Below are positions 44,641 through 50,753 of a stretch of 50,753 nucleotides of DNA, in pieces; within the stretch, counting starts at the first letter, position 1; the number at the start of each line of letters is the position of its first letter. The translations under genes were made by a program, and so were the position numbers. The notes under the pieces were generated by a model. That model saw only the letters and a list, made by a program, of their open reading frames with translations. It was not told the DNA's origin and did no database searches. Source of the stretch: Nitrospira sp. (GTDB taxonomy: Bacteria; Nitrospirota; Nitrospiria; Nitrospirales; Nitrospiraceae); assembly GCA_013140455.1 (NCBI GenBank), contig JABFSU010000001.1:1-50753 (forward strand). Reading direction: 5' to 3'.

Positions 44641-46314
44641 ATGACCGCGCTGCTGGATCATCTGTCCATTCGATACAAACTGGCGTTGCTGGCGGGCCTG
44701 TTCGTGCTTGCCATGGTCATTGCGCTGGCGATGTCTTATACCACACTCGAAGCGGTCAAGATCAACGGTCCGGTCTATCAAGAAATCATTCAGACGAAAG
44801 ATCTGGTGGCCGATGTGCTCCCTCCCCCCGTGTACCTCGTGGAGTCCTATCTCCTCATGTTACAGCTGTTGCAGGAAACTGACCGGCAGGTCGTTGCTCA
44901 ATTGATCGAGAGAGGCAAGCAGCTCCGGAGCGAGTACGAGAGTCGGCATCGGTATTGGTCGGATACGCTGGCAGACGGGAAGTTGAAGCAGGCATTGGTG
45001 ATGGATTCCTATTCCCCCGGTATCGCCTTTCTGGACGCCCGGGACCGCGAATTTGTGCCGGCCGTTCTTGCGGGTGATCTTCCCAAGGCCCGCGCCCTGG
45101 CCGCCGGAGTGTTGAGCGTGCGCTATCATGAACACCGCGCGGCGATTGATCGGGTGGTGGCGGCCGCAGTGCCCTGGCAGCAACAACAGGAAGAGCGGGC
45201 TTCGACCATCGTTCAGGAGCGGGTCAATCATGTGGTGCTTGCGGCGGCGTTCACTCTGGGAGTCGCGGTGATCATCGGTGTGCTCATCGCACGGCGGGTC
45301 AGCGGAGCGCTGTCCGCGATCGAATCCCGCTTTCAAGCCATCTCCGCCGGCGATTTGCGCATTCGGATTCCCGTGCGTGGACAGGATGAGATCGCAAGGC
45401 TCTGTCAATCCACGAATCGATTGCTTGAGACTCTCGAAGGGCTCATCGGGAAAGTGGTGCATGTGACGCATAAAGTGGCGTCGGCGTCGGTGCAGTTGTC
45501 CGCCACTGCCGAAGAAATCTCCAAGGGGACCAATGTATTGACCTCCCGGGCTTCCCAGGCCGCCTCGGCGGTCGAGGAGATGAATGCCACGGTCGGCCAG
45601 GTGGCGGAGAGTTCCGGCAAAGCCGCCGGTCTCGCGCAGGAAACCGTCGCGACGGCGAAAGCCGGCGGAGCGGTCGTCTCTGAAACCATCGCCGGCATGC
45701 AGCATCTTTCCGAGGCCGTGACGAATTCCGCGACCATCATTGAGGCGTTGGGAAACTCGTCGGACCAGATCGGGGCCATCGTCCGCACGATCGAAGATAT
45801 CGCGGATCAGACCAATCTCCTTGCGTTGAACGCGGCGATAGAAGCGGCCCGTGCGGGAGAAGCGGGGCGGGGATTTGCCGTGGTTGCGGACGAAGTCCGC
45901 AAGCTGGCCGAGCGGACGACCAAAGCCACGAAAGAGATCGGCGACATGATCCGGAAGATTCAGCATGATACCCGAGGCGCCGTCGAGTCCATGCAGGAGG
46001 GGACGCGGAAAGTATCAGTCGGAGTGGAACTGGCCAACAAGACGGGCGAGGCGCTTGCGCAGATCGTGCAGATGGTGTCACAGAGTGCGGACATGATCCG
46101 GCATATCGCCGTCGCGTCCGAGGAACAATCGGTCGTAACCAAACAGATCGCCGGCGATATCGACAATGTGGCTCAGGTGACTCAAGAATCAGCCACCGGC
46201 GCCGGCGAATCTGCGAAGGCCAGCCAGGGCCTGAGCCAGATGGCGATTGAGCTGCAAGACGTCGTCGGCATTTTCCAGGTATCCGGATCGACCCCGGCCT
46301 CTCCCCACTCATGA
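44641..46314 (+). CDS. Methyl-accepting chemotaxis protein
   Basis: This 557-residue membrane chemoreceptor has two membrane segments (about 10-34 and 200-222, [20 protein letters not shown]) that enclose a helical periplasmic domain. A HAMP domain (about 220-275) follows, then a long signalling coiled coil with the hairpin tip [43 protein letters not shown]. The ATG at 44641 follows GAAGGAGAAG; the open frame upstream to 44596 is not needed. There are no che genes nearby, so it is an orphan receptor feeding a distant array or the pilus system. Confidence 0.94.
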   Translation: MTALLDHLSIRYKLALLAGLFVLAMVIALAMSYTTLEAVKINGPVYQEIIQTKDLVADVLPPPVYLVESYLLMLQLLQETDRQVVAQLIERGKQLRSEYESRHRYWSDTLADGKLKQALVMDSYSPGIAFLDARDREFVPAVLAGDLPKARALAAGVLSVRYHEHRAAIDRVVAAAVPWQQQQEERASTIVQERVNHVVLAAAFTLGVAVIIGVLIARRVSGALSAIESRFQAISAGDLRIRIPVRGQDEIARLCQSTNRLLETLEGLIGKVVHVTHKVASASVQLSATAEEISKGTNVLTSRASQAASAVEEMNATVGQVAESSGKAAGLAQETVATAKAGGAVVSETIAGMQHLSEAVTNSATIIEALGNSSDQIGAIVRTIEDIADQTNLLALNAAIEAARAGEAGRGFAVVADEVRKLAERTTKATKEIGDMIRKIQHDTRGAVESMQEGTRKVSVGVELANKTGEALAQIVQMVSQSADMIRHIAVASEEQSVVTKQIAGDIDNVAQVTQESATGAGESAKASQGLSQMAIELQDVVGIFQVSGSTPASPHS

Positions 46315-46748
46315 GCCTGAGGCGCCGAAACGGGTGGGCGAAATGATTTCTGCCACCCATTTTCTCTCAGGAAAGGCTCCTAATCCATTTGTTTGTCCTG
46401 ATTAAGTAGAATGTCCCCATTTTCCTGCCCACAGCTTGGTCGTTTCAATGGAGCGGGTTGATAGCGGGACGGATCGAAATGGTTCCTGCCACTGTATTCT
46501 TTCTCCAGCCCCACGCCAAGGTGCAAGGTCAAGCTACGACCCCATCTCTTCCCGTGAAACCTCTAGATGTTGGCTTGCAAGACCTAACCCCAATTCTGAA
46601 GCCTTCGAGATGGGCGACTCCGCATTACTTCTTACTCGTGTTCTTGAGTAATTTTGTCATTGCTAGTAGCATCGCAGAAATCATACATAATTCATCGGAA
46701 AAATCATGCTAACTTAATCAATCCTATAGTCAGGAAAAGGGTACACGC
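46315..46748. other. Intergenic region with short dispersed repeat relics
   Basis: No gene was recognised in these 434 bases. They contain two related stretches, GAAATGATTTCTGCCACC (from 46340) and GAAATGGTTCCTGCCACT (from 46476), each followed by a TTCT-rich run. Both resemble the segment near 48329 (AAATGGTTTCTGACACATTT). Base composition becomes AT-richer to the right, marking the start of accessory DNA. Confidence 0.45.
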
Positions 46749-47315
46749 ATGAATAGGACGCAGATTCTTCACAGAGCGCTTGCTGCAGGAAACATCGCAG
46801 TGGTTTTGACCGGACTTGGCTTAGAAGGGAAAAAAGGGATTACGCTTAATGTAATACTTATGTTCTTCTTGTTGCTGATTTTTCGGATTAAGTTCTGGGT
46901 AGATGATGAACAATATTTTCAGGACGTTGAAAGTGGCAAGCTTCCTGGCGGAACCCCTCATGTTATCGGGTTAGTCATTGGTGTTTTTTCTTGGTTGGTT
47001 TGGTATTTGGCCGGCTTTTTCATAAAGGACATTGCATTGTCGTCCTTACTCATGGCCATCGTAATGGGGTTATCATTCTTATGGATCGTTGCAACCATGG
47101 TTTCGCGTGGTGCTTATGCTGAACAAGTACCGTGGTTATTTTTCAATGCTTTTTATATTCTGGGATTTTTATTATTGTTTTTTCAGGATCGGTCGTGGAA
47201 CCCCTTTGTTGAAAGAAGAGAGGCCTTTACAACTGTTGTACTTTGCGGCCTTGGCGTGGTGTTCCTGTTTGACCTCGTCGTGACCAGGCTTCTCGAACAG
47301 AGGCGTGCAACGTAA
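46749..47315 (+). CDS. Membrane protein of unknown function
   Basis: The 188-residue protein has about five hydrophobic segments, including LNVILMFFLLLIFRIKFWV, VIGLVIGVFSWLVWYLAGFF, LSSLLMAIVMGLSFLWIVATM and LFFNAFYILGFLLLFF. It has no recognised motif. ATG at 46749; the ribosome-binding site is weak (AGGAAAAGGG). The gene is clearly AT-richer than the nitrogen block, which suggests transfer. Neighbours give no functional hint. Confidence 0.7.
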   Translation: MNRTQILHRALAAGNIAVVLTGLGLEGKKGITLNVILMFFLLLIFRIKFWVDDEQYFQDVESGKLPGGTPHVIGLVIGVFSWLVWYLAGFFIKDIALSSLLMAIVMGLSFLWIVATMVSRGAYAEQVPWLFFNAFYILGFLLLFFQDRSWNPFVERREAFTTVVLCGLGVVFLFDLVVTRLLEQRRAT

Positions 47316-47402
47316 GGGGGCCATTAAAACACCTTGTGGATAGCCGTCGCGTTCAAGAATCATCTTGGGTGGCGAGGCTGATATCTTAAAGACTCAGCAC
47401 AT

Positions 47403-48182
47403 ATGAGTTCCAGCAAGAAGGTTGGGATAATAACAGGGGCCGCGAATGGAATTGGACGCGCTGTAGCAATACGCCTCGCCTCGCGGGGGGTGTGTGTGGT
47501 TTTGGTGGATATCGATGAAGAGCATTTGATTGAGGTCGCTGACGAAATTTGTAGCATTGGTGGCGAATGTGTCAGGATTGTCGGAGATGTTTCTGAAGCT
47601 GAAACATCTGCGCGCGCAGTTGCCGCAGGATCTTCCCTGGGGAGTATCCGTTACTTATTTAACAATGCTGGTATTGAAACTGTCGCAACTATCGAAAACC
47701 TGGAGCTTGTGGACTTTCGTCGAACTCTCGAAGTCAATCTCGATGGATATTTCCTTATGTCGAAGGCATGTATCCCATACATGAAGAAATTCTTATGTGG
47801 GGTCATCGTTAACAATTCATCGGACGCGGGGTTGCGGGGAATGCGAAAGAGTATCGCATATGGTCCCTCAAAGGCAGGTGTTATCCAGTTTACTAAAGCT
47901 CTTTGTCTGGATCTTGCTGGGCATAACATCCGCGTAAATTGCATTTGTCCAGGTGTTATCAAGACAGCATTGTGCGATCGATTCAACGATGATCTTGGAA
48001 AGTTAGCTGGGATTGAGGGAAGCGAGGCTCAAGCTAATTTTGTGGAAAAGCATGTTCCGCTGAAAAGGTGGGGAACTCCTGAAGAGGTTGCAGAACTGGT
48101 CGAGTTTCTATTTGCCGAACAATCCTCATACATAAACGGAGCGATTATTCCTATTGATGGAGGATTAACGGCCGGTATTTGA
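47403..48182 (+). CDS. Short-chain dehydrogenase/reductase
   Basis: The 259-residue protein is a classical SDR: cofactor motif TGAANGIG (11-18), NNAG in the centre, and the active site Tyr153-x-x-x-Lys157 (YGPSK) preceded by NNSSDAG. The C-terminal end ...INGAIIPIDGGLTAGI is typical. Asp after the second strand (VLVDIDEEH) favours NAD(H). The ATG at 47403 has no strong ribosome-binding site (GACTCAGCACAT). Substrate unknown. It is AT-richer than the core genes. Confidence 0.9.
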   Translation: MSSSKKVGIITGAANGIGRAVAIRLASRGVCVVLVDIDEEHLIEVADEICSIGGECVRIVGDVSEAETSARAVAAGSSLGSIRYLFNNAGIETVATIENLELVDFRRTLEVNLDGYFLMSKACIPYMKKFLCGVIVNNSSDAGLRGMRKSIAYGPSKAGVIQFTKALCLDLAGHNIRVNCICPGVIKTALCDRFNDDLGKLAGIEGSEAQANFVEKHVPLKRWGTPEEVAELVEFLFAEQSSYINGAIIPIDGGLTAGI

Positions 48183-48212
48183 GTCGACTGGACAAGCAAA
48201 CCTGAAAGCGAG

Positions 48213-48358
48213 CAGAAGAAGGTGTCAGGCCCCATTGTTTACTCGCTCTTTCTTCAGTCGCCCTTGATCTTGCGCCGTCGCGCCCAAGTTCTACAGTGTC
48301 ACCATCTGCTTCGACCGCTTCGGACTGCAAATGGTTTCTGACACATTTTCTTGCTCCC
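48213..48358. repeat. Inverted REP-like repeats
   Basis: GAAGAAGGTGTCAGGCCCC (from 48216) and, in opposite orientation, GGTTTCTGACACATTTTCTT (from 48333) are variants of the common GGTGTCAGACACC-type dispersed palindromic sequence. They lie between the SDR and the ATPase genes. About 90 bases between them show no gene. Confidence 0.5.
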
Positions 48359-48366
48359 TTGTTTAG

Positions 48367-50475
48367 CTAATTGTCCCCATCACCGCCGAAATCCATTTGA
48401 TCCTCTGGGGTAGTAGAGAAATAAACTTCCTGTGCTGTAGGAGTGATCTCGAAAGTGCGGCGACCAGTTTCATTTTCGCCTCGCACAAGCAGACTTCGCT
48501 CTGCTAAATGCCGTCCACGCCTCCCAACGAGCTGGTAGGAGCAGTCGAGCTGTGCAGCAATCTCTTTGGCAAACATGCTCTGTCTCTCATCGTGAAGCGT
48601 TTTCAAGATTCCTAGTTCTGTATCAGGCAATAAAGTTTCGTCTGCTACAGACCTAATGAGGCGTTCGTACTTGCGGGATAGATTAACAAGTTTACATCTG
48701 CCTTGTTTGCATTGAGGGCAGAGCATGTCAAATGCCTGAATCGCTGGAAGCATCTCATGTCCGTGTCTGCAGCCACAGTTATTGCAGAGAATTTCTTGGT
48801 TAACTTTTATATATGAAACGACAATAGGGCTAAAATCAAAAACTCGCTCAATGAAGTACAGCCGCTGCTCTCTTGTTTCGCGTGGACGCCCAAATGCAAT
48901 TGACTGCTGCTGGCAGAGCCCATAGTTAATCGCGTAGATTGAAACATCGCGACCTTCCCTGTCCTTCATCTCGTAGTATTTGGTCAGAAAGAAATTTAGC
49001 TCAAGAGTCGAGAGGATGGATTCGTACCCTGACCTCACATGGAAGTGGCTTGTTGGTGGGCGCCCTGAGATCTCACTCATCACTTTTGAATCTCGATACT
49101 TCCGCAGGGTCTTTGCCCTTTTTACGATCTCCTCAAATAGTTCCTTCAGACTGTAGATGGAGGAGCGTTCTTCAAAAGTCTCTTGCAAGAACTTATTGAG
49201 GCGGAAGGAATGGTCAATTTTCTCCTCGTAGTAACGGCGGGCTGCATCTTGAATCGTTTTTACGCCAATGCGTTTATCGTAGATGATCGTTGTTTCGTAG
49301 CAAAAGAAAAGGATGTATCCTAGGATTCTCGGATTTCCAAGGCATGAATAGAATAGCGTTTGCCAGAAGTCGGCGGAGCTTGTGTCGAAATATGCCTCCA
49401 GATCCTCATTGCAGAAGTAGAGCAGCCTAGTAGTAACGAGGCGCTTCGTGAAGTCAATTGCTCTATCCTCCATATTCCCCACATCATTGCGGCCGTATGC
49501 TCTGTAGATGTCGAGGTAAATCTCGTCAACCTTCGACAAGTCTATTTGTCCCGCATATAGACGGCCTGGATAAACGGCAACCTTCAACTTAATAAATTCT
49601 TCAGACCAGTTGTTGAATGGTGTGAGGATTGTGTCGATAACTTGCTCCATGTCAGCGCGCGGAAGCTCTGAAAAGTCGTCGATGAAAATATAGAGATGTC
49701 TCATATTCAAGGTCGTCAGGATTTCCCGCAGTCGGGTTATTAGGCCACGAACATTGAAGACCTTGATAAAGACTTGTGAGTAGTTTTGGCTTCGAGTTTT
49801 TTCAAGTTCGGAAATAAGTTCAGCCAGTAATTGTGCTTGAGCTGAAGGGTTGGATGAAATTGTTGCTGTAGTCTTTGCCGCGAATTTAACCTTCTCTTTA
49901 TGAGTTTCCTCGTCCTGCTTCGATGCCTGAATGCTTCCTGTGATATCGAGGTATCGGTCCTGCTTTAGTTCCTCCACGAACTCATCGAGCTTTTCAAAAA
50001 GATCCGTAGCGGATCCGGTGAATGCCTCTCTAACTTGATTCCACATGCTTGAGGTAACACGTTGTGTTATTTGAGTCTTGATTTCCCGAATCAGCTCGAT
50101 GACGAAGCTCTTAAATACACTGAGTCTTCTGATTGCATCAGGGGGGAGCGCGGACTCATAGCTCTGTGGAGCGCTACCTAGCAATTCAGCAGTTGAAGAC
50201 TCGTAGAGTGTCTTGATGTCGATGTATGCCCATGTTGCATATTTATCCCGAGTCAACGACTCTTGTGCCATTTGGAAGATGGTTGATTTGCCGGTTCCTT
50301 TGCGCCCTATCAAGAACGTTGTGTTGGGTCGCAATACTGTCCGTAGTACATGATTGTCGGGAAGTGGATCCACGTAGAGGTCGGAAATCAATTCTTGCCC
50401 AAGTTCATCTACAAGCTCAGCGCGGCGATACAACTTCAGGGTGTCTACGGCCTTGAGAAACTCATCTTTCTTCAT
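48367..50475 (-). CDS. Large P-loop ATPase with zinc ribbon and C-terminal wHTH (Sll1717/ORC-CDC6-like)
   Basis: The 702-residue protein has Walker A GRKGTGKST (57-65), Walker B LYIFIDDFSEL (about 274), an AAA-like lid region, a zinc-ribbon-like segment (about 560-600) with CNNCGC and CPQCKQGRC, and a C-terminal winged helix (ERQSMFAKEIAAQLDCSYQLVGRRGRHLAERSLL). The GRKGTGKS form of Walker A is characteristic of Sll1717-type P-loop ATPases, some of which are found in defence or mobile contexts. The ATG at 50475 follows AAGGA. A truncated gene and an IS3 element lie directly upstream. Function unknown; a defence role is speculation. Confidence 0.8.
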   Translation of the reverse strand: MKKDEFLKAVDTLKLYRRAELVDELGQELISDLYVDPLPDNHVLRTVLRPNTTFLIGRKGTGKSTIFQMAQESLTRDKYATWAYIDIKTLYESSTAELLGSAPQSYESALPPDAIRRLSVFKSFVIELIREIKTQITQRVTSSMWNQVREAFTGSATDLFEKLDEFVEELKQDRYLDITGSIQASKQDEETHKEKVKFAAKTTATISSNPSAQAQLLAELISELEKTRSQNYSQVFIKVFNVRGLITRLREILTTLNMRHLYIFIDDFSELPRADMEQVIDTILTPFNNWSEEFIKLKVAVYPGRLYAGQIDLSKVDEIYLDIYRAYGRNDVGNMEDRAIDFTKRLVTTRLLYFCNEDLEAYFDTSSADFWQTLFYSCLGNPRILGYILFFCYETTIIYDKRIGVKTIQDAARRYYEEKIDHSFRLNKFLQETFEERSSIYSLKELFEEIVKRAKTLRKYRDSKVMSEISGRPPTSHFHVRSGYESILSTLELNFFLTKYYEMKDREGRDVSIYAINYGLCQQQSIAFGRPRETREQRLYFIERVFDFSPIVVSYIKVNQEILCNNCGCRHGHEMLPAIQAFDMLCPQCKQGRCKLVNLSRKYERLIRSVADETLLPDTELGILKTLHDERQSMFAKEIAAQLDCSYQLVGRRGRHLAERSLLVRGENETGRRTFEITPTAQEVYFSTTPEDQMDFGGDGDN

Positions 50476-50543
50476 GGTGTTTTCCTTGAACTTGAAAATG
50501 AGGTTCAGGTCTTGCCGTCATACTTTGCTGGGTATGGCTCGAC

Positions 50544-50626
50544 TCACAACGCCCCAAACATCCTCTCAAAGAACTCTTTCGTCAGCTTCATATGCTGTTC
50601 AATATCTGTCTGTAAGTGTCTCGCTC
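50544..50626 (-). pseudogene. 3' end of a gene cut by an IS3-family element
   Basis: On the minus strand the frame reads VRARHLQTDIEQHMKLTKEF and ends FERMFGAL before a TGA at 50544-50546. The upstream part is interrupted at about 50627 by the insertion sequence. It lies in the same direction as the ATPase gene and 68 bases before it, so both may once have formed an operon. Family not recognised. Confidence 0.5.
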
Positions 50627-50753
50627 TGACCTTCCCCCCGAAAACTAGACCATTGGCTTGGAAGTTCGCCTGTGCTGAGATGGGGCCCACAGGAGGGGCC
50701 CATGACTCGGAAACGACACACGGAGGAACAGATTATCGCAGTGCTCAAGGATG
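50627..50753 (+). mobile_element. Left end of an IS3-family insertion sequence
   Basis: The candidate terminal inverted repeat starts TGACCTTCCCCCCGAAAACT at 50627, a form common at IS3-family ends, and the transposase start follows within 75 bases. GGGCCC (50683-50688) and GGGCCC (50696-50701) form a hairpin whose loop holds the AGGAG ribosome-binding site. The right end lies outside the window. Confidence 0.7.
50702..50753 (+). CDS. IS3-family transposase OrfA (partial)
   Basis: Only the first 17 codons are present: MTRKRHTEEQIIAVLKD, the standard start of the helix-turn-helix OrfA protein of IS3-family elements. The ATG follows AGGAG. The gene runs off the end of the window. Confidence 0.8.
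   Translation, partial: MTRKRHTEEQIIAVLKD

Noticed and set aside
43969-44781. 270-codon minus-strand frame across the globin and chemoreceptor starts
   Set aside because: It is antisense to two recognisable genes and its translation resembles no protein family.

Overview
The window looks like chromosome from a Nitrospira-type nitrite oxidiser (Nitrospirota). This is inferred from gene content: a Gram-negative LPS-transport operon, a type IV pilus assembly operon, a cyanate/nitrite-type ABC transporter with cyanase, a FocA/NirC channel, a NirA-type nitrite reductase and a large ammonium/PII/glutamine block. No nitrite oxidoreductase gene, rRNA or tRNA gene is visible here.

Layout. 1-1540: end of a ribosomal-protein operon (rpoA, rplQ) closed by a terminator. 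1636-6691: lptC-lptA-lptB-rpoN-hpf-rapZ. 6748-12070: a near-consensus promoter, a tiny MerR-type DNA-binding protein, pilMNOPQ and a 15-bp-stem terminator. 12276-18326: aroB, a GAF-GAF-ANTAR RNA-binding regulator, two exported proteins of unknown function and nadE. 18364-34777: a continuous nitrogen-assimilation region, all on the plus strand: a small lipoprotein, a porin, two amtB genes, glnK, glnD, glnA, an ABC transporter (three genes), cynS, a nirC-type channel, a small winged-helix protein and nirA. 34840-38028: a CBS-domain protein, a soluble histidine kinase, a NarL-type response regulator and a second small lipoprotein. 38134-44439: ada, a DUF2157-type membrane protein, a Kelch-FN3-Kelch lipoprotein, pseudogene debris and a globin. 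The Kelch gene lies between two direct copies of about 255 bp. 44641-50753: a chemoreceptor, then AT-richer accessory DNA with a membrane protein, a short-chain dehydrogenase, a large P-loop ATPase and an IS3-family insertion that cuts a gene.

The most interesting system is RNA-based. Upstream of the lipoprotein/porin/amtB block (18.4 kb), in tandem upstream of the ABC transporter (28.0 and 28.2 kb), and upstream of the nirC-type gene (32.0 kb) lie leader sequences. Each carries a hairpin with a six-base loop of the form A-N-N-G-N-N whose 3' half is re-used in a terminator-like stem. Three of the four have a second such hairpin about 24-26 bases upstream. This is the architecture recognised by ANTAR antiterminators such as NasR and EutV, and an ANTAR protein is encoded at 13.4-14.7 kb. 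The inferred circuit is that the GAF-GAF-ANTAR protein binds the paired hexaloops, prevents terminator formation and switches on ammonium uptake/PII/glutamine synthetase, cyanate/nitrite uptake and nitrite reduction together. Two of the leaders also share a promoter-like pattern, TTGAC-N-(18)-TACAA.

All calls come from reading the sequence and recalled family knowledge; no searches were run.
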